64,000 nt of DNA, taken from contig VSDK01002231.1 in NCBI GenBank assembly GCA_009767595.1, forward strand, positions 113,599 through 177,598, written 5' to 3'. Both the position numbers and the translations under genes were made by a program. Within the stretch, counting starts at the first letter, position 1, and each line of letters begins with the position of its first letter. Source of the stretch: Symbiodinium kawagutii (Eukaryota; Sar; Dinophyceae; Suessiales; Symbiodiniaceae). Below the pieces are notes generated by a model that ran no database searches, was not told the DNA's origin, and saw only the letters and a list, made by a program, of their open reading frames with translations. Shown piece by piece: positions 13,285 to 27,200 of this stretch.

Positions 13285-16200
13285 CTGATGGCACCGTCAG
13301 CTGCTATCGTTTTCAGGGTTAATGACAACAGCATCTGTTGTGAAACCTAATAGTGGGAGATATAGTTCGTCAATGCTAGTCAACTCTACTTGGTTAAATC
13401 ACAATATCTACTATATAATGCTACATGATGATTATCACAAACTATTGTCATTCATCTACTGCTATGAGCAACCCTACTCAAATTGCAAAATGTGTGAGCG
13501 ATTGAAAGCCAAAAAGCAATGCAGCAACCAAAAGGTTACATTTTGGTGCATCCACAACCAAGATTGCACCCCCAAAATGCACGGGTTCTGCAAAAAAACA
13601 GGAGGCAAACGTCGGACGTATCGGGGCACCACTATGATGCCATGTGCTGACCAACCCTTTAGGGCTTCGGCCCCAAAGTGAAACTACTCTTCAGCTCGAT
13701 GCATTTTAGCAATGATCAGTGGCTGATGGCTGCTGAACAACTTGTCACAGGGCGTCAACACTCAGTAGCTCCCCTGGTGTCCTATACGAAAAAAAGTAAC
13801 ATCATGAATCAAGCTACTGGGAGAATCGTCAAAATGGCAAAACTTGATGTTAAACAGGATTGAGTGGGCAAAGATGTGGATGTTGAAATTTTAAGTTATT
13901 GTGATTCTCACCTCTTCATCTCCATCGCAGCCCATCCCATGCGCTGCCTTGCAATGGCTCCATGTGAATCGATGGATGTGGGCACATGGGCACCCACAGG
14001 TGCAGCGCCACGCATCAATGGTTGTGGGCTAGTGGGACGACGTGCGACGCAATTCGTGGGTTTCGACACCCCCAGATTCCCCAAGCCACCATCTCGGCAA
14101 AAATATCTTCAAATGCTTGCAAGGGCACCAATCTCTCATGCCATATCCACGAGGAAAAAGGTGGCACTCATGCCATGTAGGGTATGATATGAGGCAGCAT
14201 CAAAATTATTTGCTTGAGGTGTACTCACTGATTTTTTAGAATGTCCCTGTCGTGTACTCCTTTGGGGTATCGTTTTAAGCCGTCACTTATCGTTTTCGAG
14301 TAAAATCAAGAAAACACGTCTCCATGTAACGCTTAAGCCAAATGCAATTGACTAAATTCTTGTCTCTGGCTCATATGCTAAAAATGCTGTTTCTAAATTT
14401 TCTATTGGGACAAATCTGAAGCTCCATGCAACTCTTCTGCGGATATTTGTTTTAGGGCGCAGGCCAGTCGAAAAACAAATGGACAAATACCTGAAGGCGC
14501 ACTGCCCAAACAGCCCGCTGATCATAGGATCAACGGTCAACCTAGACCTGATACCCAAGAAAACCTAGCAACGGCCATTCACCCGCAGCATGCAAATCAT
14601 AGGGTGGCGACATGTGAAAAAGATTGAATGAATTGAATGCATTCAAATCTCTTGAGCATCAGAGACAAGGAGGGCGAGCAGCTTCTGTTTCGTTTGCTGT
14701 GCAATCTCTCCCTCCGGGGATTGTTTTCCTTACAGTGGCACTCTTCCACACTCAATCTGCAAAAAAAAGCTGCATTGGAGAGATGAGAGGGTCATTCCAA
14801 GTGGGGCAATGATATGACCATGAGTCGGAGGCCCATAGCCTCTCTCGAACGTGTGAGAACTAACGAGGCTCGTCTGGGGATGTATTCACCCACCAATTGT
14901 TTGGTGGGATTTTGATGGTGCCTGGACTGCTGAGAAGACAGCCCTTTCTTTGAAAAAAACAGCTGAAACGATAGTACCTGACTGGAGCATCTAATCCAAA
15001 CGGTCACGATTGGACATAGATTTGGTCGATTGTCAGAGTGCCGATCCAAGAACCCTCCCGCAGAAAAATCAGAGCTTCCGAACTTGACATTGCTATGCGC
15101 TGACAAGAAGTACATGTTCTGTTCTTGTTTTCACCAAGAGCTTCACAAATGCAACACCAGGCAACAGGACTCCAAACCAATTTGCGCATTTCATCACATT
15201 TCTTGTTGATCTTTCCCACCAATGAGGTCTAGAAGATTCTAGTCTCAAAGAGGTTCTACTAAGGGAACTGAAATCTTTTGAGGTGCAAAGGTGCAACATG
15301 TTTTCTCATCTGGCAGAGTAGGAGGGCTGCCTCGCCTGGTACCGCAGCTACCCTTTCAGGGACAGCTACGATTCAAGTGACGAGGATTGTATCAGCTAAA
15401 TGCCGCAAACCGGGATTGCACTACCTGCTGCTCCATACAGAGCGGGCAATGATCCGCAATGATCGATGACGATCCATGATTCATCTCATGATATCTCATG
15501 TGATTTCAGCAAGCGCAGCAGTAGCAATGGCACTCTTCCCGGCAAAAGCGGGCGACATCAAGAGCACGACCGCTCAATTTCAATCAAATTGAGAGGTGTG
15601 TCAGTGGATCACTGGATGTCAGGCAAGCGCAGGCCATGTGTGCATGTGTGTGTGTGTGTGCATGTATATATGTTTGTGGCAGTCCATGCAAGCTGTGCGG
15701 AGGGCACGCCTTTATCGGTCCCATTCCCCTGCCGTCTCTTGCGATTGGCGAGTGCAAACCTGGGATGGATCTAACTATAGCAGTAGCATCCACGTAGCTT
15801 TGGAACAAGGATTAGCCGGCGGGCGCCCTCCAAGCAATCACAAACCCAACCAACTGCAGTAAATCTTCCGAGTGGCTTTACTATGCTTTACTATAAACTA
15901 ACACATGACAGTGCTTTACTATGCTTTACTCCATAATTTCTATAAACGAACACATGACAGTGCTGAGCTCCATCTGTGCTCGTCCCACACAGAGCTGCCA
16001 CACGCGACGCCACCAATGACCCACTGAAATCGCCACTGCGAGCCACAGCATCTGATTGACAGATCTGAGGCAACGGATTCTGCTCAGCATTTCCGCAAGA
16101 ACTTGCAAACGTAGAAATACATATGATAAGAAGTGCTCAGCATTATTTTATTTATTTTCAAAGAGCTGGAACCAAAGTCAAACTTCCCTTTCAAAATTCA

Positions 16201-16923
16201 GTAGTTCTTGTGGCTGCCAAGTGAATCGCATACAAACACTGGGGCGAACTTTAAAGCAACGCAGCTGCGTTGCTGGAAAACAATTGGCTGCGCGCCCCCA
16301 ATGTCTTACCATGGTGGTTCGTGCAGGCACAATCATCAAATCGTTGCCTGGTTTGAGCAGTTTCGCAAGCGAAATGATTGGATTCATCCCCGGTTTATCG
16401 TGCAACAATATGCACGCACACACACAAACATATGGACATGGTGCACATACTAAATCAATTTATTGCAAATCAATACATGCATATAACAAACATATACAGT
16501 AATTACACACCTAATCATGTGAGGGTGTGTGCATGTGTGCGTGGTGATATGGGTTCATCATAGTTTATCATGTCCAGAACGGTAGCACGTCCACCTCAAC
16601 AGTCGTCATGTTGGGAGGAAATGATCTAAGATGATCTGAGTGTCGAACTTTGATATCCTATAAACAAGTGCCACATTCCTCCGGCAAGAATTCATCACAG
16701 GTTGCCTCATCCTCTCTTCACTGTGTCCCGACGGCACTCTACATTCTCATCCGGCATCAAGCATCTTAATGGGAGATCTGCAAAAACCATAACCAAACTA
16801 ACTAAGCATTACTAAGCCACTTTTGATGGGAGCCATCACCAACTTTCGTCGCTTGCGTAATTTGGTATGGTTTGTTAGTAGCTCAGTGGAACTGCTCACA
16901 ACTCCGCGCTATAGACCGAACAC
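13285..16923. other. Interval between receptor tail and AlkB-like gene
   Basis: The receptor stop and the first AlkB exon should lie here. Besides the weak candidate at 15016-15099, a minus-strand frame near 15960-16060 (GDFSGSLVASRVAAL) is possible. A (TG)n run lies at about 15646-15662. No certain gene end was found. Confidence 0.4.
15016..15099 (-). CDS. Candidate exon between receptor and AlkB-like gene
   Basis: A GTCAG acceptor is followed by RIAMSSSEALIFLREGSWIG and TLTIDQIY before GTCCAA. It reads like protein but matches nothing I recognise. It could be the receptor C-terminus or the start of the next gene. Confidence 0.3.
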
Positions 16924-19900
16924 AATTCTCTGTCTTCGGGCTCGGTCAGCTCCGCAAAAGGCTCCGGTGTGCTTGGTGTCGCTGTGGTGGGCGGTGCTGG
17001 CGTCTCCTTCGAACTGCGTGTGGACGCAGTGGTCGGGACTTTCCCAACCTCGGCGAAACCCGCGGTGAGGAAACACCACGTGTTTGCCACATCTGTATGG
17101 TGATGGGAAACGGAGCTAAAATGATTGGACCTCCAAGTACAAGTTGTAGCCCGAAACATTGTGGCTTAGCGTCATCAACCATAATCAAGATGTTAATCAT
17201 TGATATGTTGAATTAGTTTGTTATAGAATCATATAGAATCATCATTCACCACCAGTAAGCATAACAATGCTGTACCACTGTATTTGTTATATATGGCCCC
17301 TCTCACGGTTAACATCGCATCTCGTCGAGGCACAGTGTGCAGCATATCCTCCAGGCGACCCTTCATGACTTGCACTTCAGTGGATTGAATGCTCTCACCT
17401 TTGGAGTCAGAAGGAGCCAGCTGAAGAGCTGCATACTGCACACTGAACATGCCCAACTGCATCTGATGTCTGCCTAGCCACGTTGAAATCATCGTGCCTC
17501 TGTTTCTCCTTCCGCATTTCCGTCTTTCAATCTCCCTATTTGTCTACAGACCTACCTCTTCCGTGCATGTGTGTGGGCATCTAATTCTACCCTGTCTGTT
17601 TTGGACAAGCACGAATCTGTGCATATGGGCATGCACAAGTATTTATCCTATTAGGTCATATTTCTCTACCGTTCTCTATCATTTGTCACACATGTCAGTC
17701 AGTTTCTTAAAAGGACTCGCGGAGTATGCCATTCCTCTAGAAAAATTACTTAAAAGCGCATGCCTGTACCTGTAAAAACACATGCCGGAACATATCGTTC
17801 CATAGTTCAAACATGTCCAAGTATATCTCTGCCTGTGTGCGGCGACACATTTCAGAATATTTTGCGTCGTAATGCCTGAATGATCCGAATGCATGCAAAT
17901 ATGCATTCTGGTCATGTGTGCAAGGCAGAGCTTGAGCTGGGGGGTCGGAGGTCCTTCTTGGAAAGGAGCACTTGCACTTATGATCCGCACAGGCTAGCCA
18001 GAACACCAAATAGCAAATGGCTGATACAACATGGCCAAATAAGGAAAGCAGCTAGTGTCTCAAACCAAGTGACCAAACAAATGCAAGGTCCAAATGGCGG
18101 AACAAACAAAAAGAGACTCACTAGAATAAACATGCGTCAACATTCAACTGAGAAATGGCAGTACCAGCGGTCTTTCTGATGTTGCTCGGCCAAACAATAA
18201 AGAATGCCAATCACAAGAATGCACGTCAGGGATGAAGATCGCTAAGCGAAGCAACTTGATTTTTCTACAAGACATGATCATTTATCTTTCCATCGTCAGC
18301 TCGATAAATACGTTGGATTTCTCTCCAAGTCGCTGCCATGCGAGGTGAATTTTAAGGCTAAAACGTTGAAGAGCCGAGCGTAAGCGGCCCGAACGCCCTC
18401 AAAGTCCGTGGCAAATGATGCCTGCAGCGGTAATGTCGTCAGTTGGTGCAGGTTACGGCAATGTCATCGGACAAATCTGAGGAAAGTCTGATTCAAGTTT
18501 AGGCAGGCTTGGGCTATGCAAGATGACATGTCCTGTAGCCGCTTACTTACACAAAACAAATTCAACAAGATAGTTCGCATTGGCCAAACATCTAAGCCAG
18601 ATGGTACTGACACCGACGAGAAAGCATCAACTCCCAGCACGTGTGAAAAGAAACTCTCTAAAACAAATCCCAAAAGCTAAGGTAGGTGAAAACAGAGCCA
18701 AGTGTGGAACATTGGAAATTGATCCGTATCTGGTTAATTGCGTTGAGGTTGCGTTTTCGAAAGGATGTGTCCAAAAGGGCCAACATTTCCTTTGTGTTGA
18801 CATCCATTTGCTCCAATTGGCTCCCATCAGCACCCTTAAAAAAAGGGAAAAGAAACAAAGCGACAAATACAGAGAGAGAGAGAGAGAGACATTATATACC
18901 TAAATGCCGACTCTATGTCTATGTATATATATATATATATCAGCGTCTACTGTATATGCAAACATGCATGCACACATAATCACACACACATATCAAATAT
19001 GGTAATGTATAAATTGATGTATCCCCACGGGTTCACATTGATCACAAATGTCGAGCAATGGGCATCATCCTCTGCCGAGCAGTTGCGAGGGTTTCGGCAG
19101 AGAAGATCTTTCCCTCGGCCAGCTTCTCCCAGAATCCTGGGTCCTGACCCGAATCATTCGTATGATCCTACGTGTGAATAGATCTTAATGGGGGTTGATT
19201 ATGTTGATTCATTAATGCTTCTTGATAGATCTTGATAGCAAATGATAGCAGTGGATGGTTGGTATGGGCTTATAGTTTCCACTGGATGTTAACGGCTCGA
19301 TTGACAGGCGTGCGTGTTTAATCAGCGGGGGTATGCACGGAACAAAGATGAACAAATCTTCACCAAACCACAATGTACCCCTTGAATGACAAGCTAAGAA
19401 TTGATCAGCTGGCGGATCCTGCCAGCTTGCCTTAACCCAAGACTTGGTTAAATCTCAGCGACCTATATAGTTTCAACGCGCGGAGGTACTGGCGGGTAAA
19501 TAGTTGGATTGTTGTGAAGCCATCTTGGTGCATCTACACGATTGATTATTAACCTATCCGGCGTGGATTTCCTTTCCTGACCCCATTAATCTGCCTGCCA
19601 GCTGCCCTGACAGCTTTTGCATGAGCTGCGGCCTTTAAAGTCAGTTTTGCAGAATGGATATTTAAATCTATTCAAACGCCATTCAGAGCTTGAAATCTAT
19701 TCAATCTATTTGCTTTTAAAATTGATGAATGGCTTCATCACCATCCCCACGGTGCATCCCTCTGAACAACAGCGGCACCCCCATGGCCCCCCCGGCTCCG
19801 GGTAGATGAAGGACTCGTCGGCCTTGATGGGAACGAAGTTGCCACGCACGTCTTCGGGACAGGCTGCGACAGAGCCTGCGAAGGTCGGCTCCTGCAACAC

Positions 19901-22206
19901 GCCCTGCGTCAAAATCACCAGGATCACCTGCGGGAGGAAAGGAGATGAGAGGAAGGAGAGAAGGAGAGGAATGTGACCGGCATGATGACCTTTTCAAAAG
20001 TATAAACAATACGTACTAATTAATATTGGATACATTTACTAATCAAGGTATCTTTTTATATACAAATTGAAATATATGCATGTATGTGTGTGTATACTCA
20101 AAAAAATGTAATGATATGATGGATGACTATGTCTGGGTTTGCAATAGTAATTATCCCACTTTATGACCATAAAAGAATGGTCAATGGTTAGCAGTGCTGA
20201 TATAATCCAAAATCGTGATACACACTTGATGAACAATGGTTAAACGGTCAAATAACAGTCGGTGAAGAACAGGTCCTAGTGTCTTAAAATATTGTGTGTT
20301 AATGATTCATGATGGTCAATACACAACAATTGTTGCTGAGAGTGAACATGTCTTATGGGGAAAAAGGGGAGCCAACCAGTACCAACATAGGGTTGACCAC
20401 ATGTCTTGGATGTGTTTTAGAAAACGACCCGTGGAGCACAAGCTAATACTGATGAAGCTATAATCTATGAAGATTGGAATTGAGCCAGCCAAATGCATGT
20501 CACTAATCTAGAAAGGAGACTTTGGAATGCACCTTCAAGGGAAACTGACTGCACCTTTGATGATTCAAAGAAACGCTAAGCTCAATCGCAACGTCTCTTT
20601 GGGCGCCCTGAGTCGTGAAAATTGCAAGATTCCATTGTGCGATAACCTATCCAAATCTTGGACTCTTGCGAAATTTGGTGATTTCTTTGGGCCTGTCGTG
20701 GCCTTCTTGGATTGCAATCCATAGATAATCACCGTGTCAAGGTCAACTTGTCACTTCGACCACGGGCAAGGTTCAAGATTTGGCAAAAAAACAATCTTTC
20801 TCCAGCACCATCAGCTGCTGATACACATGCCAGGGGATTACACTGCTTGATGCCAGCTGCTTGTTAAAAAAGGAGACCTATCAAAACAATGACGAAACCC
20901 GAAGAAATCCAACATCTTGTCAAACACGGTTTCGATCCCCTGAAAATGCGGCGAAACAAAATTTGATAACTCAAAAAGTTCAACAATGAAACCCACCAAA
21001 AAGACTCATGACATGGAATAACTTATGACAACTGGGATTTTTTCAATGACGGTCTTGCCACATATTTCTGGGAGGATCACCAGGTGAACGATTTCCCAGG
21101 TGCCTTTGCCGTTGCCATCTCTTCAGCCAACTCGGGAAGCTGTTCGGAAGCCTCGCATGCAGGGGAGCGCCACAGCAGGGAGCATCGAACATGACAACAT
21201 TGTCAGCAAAGGTGCATATGGTTCGACCACATATTAACCGCAATTATGGGGTCGCCTGTTGGCTATGCGGGTTGGGGTTTCATCCTCCTCTTTCTTCTTT
21301 CGCCCCTCCGAGTCACCTCGATCCTAAATAGATCTAAATAGAACATAAAGCAACGTGTGGACCTATGGATCAGCATCACTGTCTACACCCAAGAAGGACA
21401 CGAGGATCGGACAGCATGGATGTGCCCCTGTGCCAACTCCTGGCCTGCACTGGGTCCACCACAGTAACGGCTTCTTGCAACCTACGCAAGTTGAATGCAT
21501 GGCAGCCACAGTCCGTGCAATCACGCGTGGCACTTCCAATTTGTTACCGCTACTGCCGCTACTTGCATGATCCCGGGTGGAAGCCGGCTGCCTGCCGTTG
21601 TTTGAGTCTCTGATTCTGATTGTCATCTCCATTGCTTTGTTTGGGATTCTGCTAGGTCCGTTCCTAGATTTAGCTTGCAGTTGAGGTGTCCCTCTCAGTT
21701 CCCCCTTATGCACAACCAGTTGTCGTTGCGACTGTGTGGCATTCAGCGGTATCAAAAAGTAGATACACACACACAATTGTTCTTAAGAAAGGAGCCAGGC
21801 AAAGCTTTAACTGTTTGAATTTAAGTTGCCCAAACCGAGGTCGGACCTTTGGAGACTCCCTGAGAATCTGAAGTCAACCAGCTTGGGTTCAGGATCTGTG
21901 TGTACACAACTTGGTTGCCCCCTCAATTCATGGTGGTTGGCCCAGCAGCGACCATAGGATGGTAAGGGACGTACTGTTGCCACCCGGGGCGGACCTGGAT
22001 TGCAGTAGATTCTGAATGACCCGGCAGCAACTGCCCGCCTCCTGAGTAGATGGACCCTTTTTTGTTACTCCATTATGGTTGGTGATGAATAGTGATCCTC
22101 AATGATCGCTAATGATGGCCAATGGTGGTTAATGTTGGTAAATGATGGTTAATGATGATTGATGATCTAGCTCGTGATGGATGATGATCTAGTTCGTGAT
22201 GGATGG

Positions 22207-22252
<46 letters not shown>

Positions 22253-24220
22253 GATGATGATGATGATGGTGATGGTGATGGTGATGGTGATGGTGATGAC
22301 GATGGTTGATACTGTACTGTAATCGTTGATTGGGGAGTCTGATTGGCACCTGGTGAGCACCAATAAACACAGGCTGATCTGTCGTCCGACTGTTGGCTGC
22401 CAGGGATATCATCAGTGCTGACTGGCTGTCAATGACTCTCATCTTTGATGTTCATAGTGGCCGGATTGACATTCCACAGATTCCGGGCACACTCCTGCCT
22501 ACCGTGTTGCGCTACTCATGAGGGCCAGTCATAAACACCCCAAAGATTCACGGCGGCAGCGTCTACAGCCAGTGCGCCATCTTCAATAAGCAATCGTCAT
22601 AACCATGAGCCAATGATTCCTTCAATCATCCATATCATCCTTTTTTACTGATTATTAGAAGTTGGTCAAAAGCAGCTTTTAATGAGTCAACGACCGTCCA
22701 CTGCTAATGACGAATCATGATGATTCTTGATTTTGGTTCATTCCAAAATAGGACTATTTTGGTGATTGTCAGCCCTTGTAAAAAATCACCAGAAAGGATA
22801 AACACTTGACGCCACGGTAGGTAACGAAAGCACACATAACAACTGAAAAAAAAACAAAAAAAAACTCAGGTGGTGAGAAGCTTGAATAATTCTGACGTTG
22901 GCGGAGTTGGTGCCTCCTATGGGGAATCCAGCCCAATAACAATGGATTGAACATAACCATTTGTGGCACTGGCATCGTTTGAACATAGAAGAAACCCAGC
23001 CGAGCCAAACCAATAACCAACATCCCTGACATATTCAGTACCCACTATTCCTCGCCAATCAATCAGCCAAGGATTGACAAATCATCCACCAAGTATTCAC
23101 CAAATCCCCTATTCATCAAGAGCCAATTATGTTTGCCATGTTTAATAGTGCGCACAATGTACCAATGATTCACTAATTCATTGCCAGCCACTATCAAGGG
23201 TGAAATGAGCATTTTTTTGCTCATACGACTGTCACTAGACATTATAATTTCCTAAAAATGACTAGATCACATGTTGATATAAAAAGAAATGATAGCACGT
23301 ATTATCTGACTACTTTTCCTACTATTAGTCAACCTATCTAAAAAACAGCATTAATCATTACCATTACAGTAATAGTCATGGCTCCATCCCTCCATTATTA
23401 CCAAGGGAAGTTCGCCATTATTACATATTATTACTTTGCCATTTATATACTATAATGGATACTAGATGATACCAGTAGCAATTGACCAGTAGTGAGCTAA
23501 TCATGACACCAAATAGCACTATAGTAGTAATTTCCATGAGAAACTCACCAGTCAACTACCACTCCTACCATCTCCTACCCACTCATGGCACCAACCACCA
23601 CTGGTACTAACACTGTAAGCTCACGGTCAGCACGGCCACCACGATGGTCCAAGTTTCGGGAGTCTTGAGATCACCTCAGGGACCCAACGTTGAGGGGACT
23701 CGGACTTGCTGCTCAACAAGGGAGTCTAAGCTAAGCATAGGCCGAGTTGCTAAGTAATATGATTGCTAAGTAATGGAGCAGATCTATAGGCTTTGTTGTG
23801 GTTCATAATGGCTAACGGCTTAGTCAACCATGATTCGAGCAACATGTTGTGGTTGCGTGAGACATGCCATGACCACGTGCGACTTGCGACAGTCAGCTAC
23901 TTCTCACATACTGCGAAGCGTCCGACAGAGTTGAGCCGGGGTGGTGAGTCATGCCAATGTTGCGATTCCCTTCCAATCAACGGTCAGCGGAATGAAGTTT
24001 GTGCTGGAATACTGGTGCTGCGCGCTGGCACCACAGGGATATAAATCGTTAGGGTCGAAGTTCCGTGTGCCAGCAGATTTCAGGTTGCGAAGGCTGGGAG
24101 TGGCTGGGATGTACATCGGTCCAAGGCACCGAGCATCAAGATCGCATTGTTGGCTCCCACCAGCGCGTCGGATGATCGATGCCCCGCACCCATTCTCGCC
24201 ATGAAGTTCGTTGACAAATT
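16924..24220 (-). CDS. Receptor TIR-like domain 2 and Pro/Thr-rich tail
   Basis: Exons: 24220-24122 (weak), 21151-21081 (weak), 19927-19799, 19143-19081, 18421-18332, 17393-17307, 17048-16924. Key stretches are NNAILMLGAL, EQLPELAEEMATAK, VILVILTQGVLQEPTFAGSV, NFVPIKADESFIYP joined by a GA-AG intron to DPGFWEKLAEGKIF, FEGVRAAYARLFNVLALKF, TSHGS, QVMKGRLEDMLHTVPRRD and a tail with TPAPPTTATPSTPEP. The ILVILTQGVL strand aligns with VVVLMTQETL of TIR1, and the following AGSVAAC aligns with AEIASAW, so the catalytic-type Glu is replaced by Gly. The exon at 21151 ends out of phase with 19927, so a boundary or small exon is missed. The end at 16924 is an arbitrary donor guess and the true stop was not found. 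Confidence 0.65.
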
Positions 24221-27200
24221 CTTGCATTGATCCATCTGACGTGTGGAGCGTGTTGAGTGCCCGTGAATCAACAAGGGAATTGGTGCGTTGCATGAGGGGA
24301 GAAAATGGGAGAAAAGCCAGGCCCCATACACCAAAAAATGGGATCCTCCAAAGATCGGATATTGTATGTATACGCTCTGTCAATCAAAGTTGGCAACAAA
24401 GAATGACCATCCCGAAGAGGTATATCATCTAGAAATGGTGGAATACACGTGGGTTTGCATCTCTTTCTCAGTTGTAAACATCTTAGTTCCAGTATTGTTT
24501 TTTTTTTGAATGTCTTCTGCAGGAGATTAGCTGTGCTAAGGGCGAGCAATTCTACTATACCAATGGCAAATTGCCAAACAGAATTGTGGCCGGCTGATTT
24601 GGCAATTCCCTCACCGACGGATACGGACGGTTTTGGGCCAAACAAAGCCTAACAAGCTCAACAGAGTGCCCATGGCTTGCTGGGAGTCTGGAATATTATG
24701 AGTACTGAGTGGTGAGTTGGTGGTGTTGGTGTTGGATTCCATGGGGTAACCAAGGAATCAAGATCTGGCTGGTGGGTAAAAACCCTATGGAAAATACGGG
24801 TCAACCAAGCAATCACTTGTAAATACATTTGGGAAACTTGAAAAAGGCTGGTCACTTCAAGGCCCCAAGCCGTTGCGGCACACCCTTCGCCACTTTTCAT
24901 GGTGGAACATGTCCCAAATCTTTTTGTCCCTGGCGCCTGGCGCTTCTACAATCCAACCTTTTTTTCTCAACTGACAAGGAGTACACAGGGGTATAGTCAT
25001 AATCAATATCTATATATTAATCAGACTTAATCAGCTACATTGCAGCCACTAAATATTTACAAATCATCAGCGACTAGCATCTAACCATCATCCTTCGAGA
25101 GGAGCAAGTGCATCGCCAGGCTGCCAAGGGGCAACCTGCTTCACCGCCTCTTGGTGGTTGCTGATCTTGGCCCCTGTCCGGTCCAGGCGAATGGCCGTGC
25201 GTTTCAGCAAATCTTGGTACGAATCGAGGATCATCTGCATGTTCACTCCTGGCACATGGGGAGTGGAAACGCCTATGGCAGCATCTCGAGGCAGCATCTC
25301 TTTTTGGGAGGATTTGTGTGCCTATTTGTCCCTGAAAGAAATTGCAAGATATTGCAAGCGTAGATTACGCAATGATCTGGATGAATGCTTGAGAGATTTG
25401 AAAGTGAGTGTTGGAGCTGTATCAAGGAGTAATGCCCTACTGGCATCTTGCACTGCTTACACTGCATAGCTCCCTGATAGTATTCTGACATGTGCACCAA
25501 GGAGTCTAACCAACCACACACACCATGCTGGATCAACACCAACGGGGCAACTGAAACATTGCTTGCACTACAGCTTCTTGCTGCACCAGAATCGNNNNNN
25601 NNNNTTCCTGCTGGGTATTGCACTGAATAAGTCGCTGACTCCAAAGAAACTCGAAAAAGGACTATCTTCAACAGCAAGAATTCCCAAGAATTTGCTATCC
25701 TAAGGATTCTTAAGACCTGTAATCCTAAGACTTGTTCTCCTAAGCGTTGGTGCCAGGTGGTGCCGGCGTCCTGCGTTCGCCAGCGTGGCCTGTTGCTCTG
25801 TGGTCCAAAGGCTGGGCACCGTCTCGATGAGTTCCTGTGAAAAGCCGTTGCCTCGGTGCTGAGCCATGGGAATTTGGCGTAGTACAGGATGGATAAGGGA
25901 GCCCTAGGATAGCCTTGGGATAGCCTTAGGATGGCCAAAGGATAACATAGGATGGCCATAGGATGACCATAGGATGGCCATAGGATGACCATAGGATGGC
26001 CATAGGATGGCCATAGTATGGCCATAGGATGACCATAGGATGGCCGGATGCTCAAAACTTTTACAGGGCAAATCGGATACTAAAACTCCACATTGATCTT
26101 GGGCTTTTTGTTGTGTCTCTTGGGCTTCTAGTGTCACATTGGAAGGGCAACCAATGTGGGCATATTGTGGATCCAATCCATGTGATGATAGTACACTAAC
26201 TATATATACTCATGCGAATAGATAAGAATACAACATAATGTAATAAGTATATCAAAATTACGCTATGCTACAAGTAAGTACAAACTAGCAGCATCGCACA
26301 TATGAAGGCATGATGTCATGCACATGCGCATGCGGTTCATGCACAGCTGGTGGTCGATGCTCGGCTCTTGTATCATTGCCTGGTGGATGAAGTTTCAGCC
26401 AATTGTCAACCACCTTCTGAGGGTGATAGATTACATTGCATCTGCTGATTTCATATCCACTGATCCGCCTGCGTGATGATCACCAAGATAAGTATACTGT
26501 AGACAAATATAGATAAGATAGTGTAGATCAGTCACATGATGTCGCATGTCATTGGCCTCAAAACCAGCGCCTGCCTGTGCCAAGTTGCCATCACAGCTCA
26601 CCAGCACGATGTTGGTCTTGGCCGCCCATGCGCTGGCGATCTCCGCGGCGCACCACATGCGTTTCAAGGTCTCCTGGGTCATCAGCACCACCACGTTGTC
26701 GGAATCCCAGGCAGTGACCTCAACGCGGCGCCCCCATGGGGCAGCCCCCATGGGGCAGCCCCCATGGGGCAACCCCCATGACAGCAGGAAAGAATCCTGG
26801 GTTGGTCATGGGATGTCATGGCTTCGGTGTGATGATGGTTCAATAGTGATCCATGATGTTTAATTGTGATCATGATGCCCTGTTATCTTCCACGCAACTC
26901 GTACAACTGTCATCTCTGAAGATCCGCCACATTTGCTCACCGTCAAGGGTACAAAGGAAAAGGGGTACATAAGTATTATATACCATATTGATCTCCATAT
27001 TGTACCCTTAAGATGTCCCAACAACTGATGCAGTATCAGCTATGTATCTTTTCATGATGCAGTATCAGCTATGTATCTTTTCATCAAGCGGCATCAATGA
27101 TGGCGTCCAGTTTGCTGACATCGTCCGAGTCCAGAAATACTCGGGAAGTTGTGAGCTCAGCCAGCAGCATTTTGAACCACCTGGTTGACAATCAAGGCCA

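Noticed and set aside
17400-17492. Frame with HQMQLGMFSVQYAALQLAPS just upstream of a TIR2 exon
   Set aside because: Reading it as coding would compete with the better-supported exon 17393-17307; left as a possible alternative only.
22109-22442. Poly-His and poly-Ile minus-strand frames
   Set aside because: They are translations of the GAT repeat.
25273-26055. 260-codon minus-strand open frame
   Set aside because: It runs through the N gap and an 11-nt tandem repeat; only the 25851-25771 part is coding, and in another frame.
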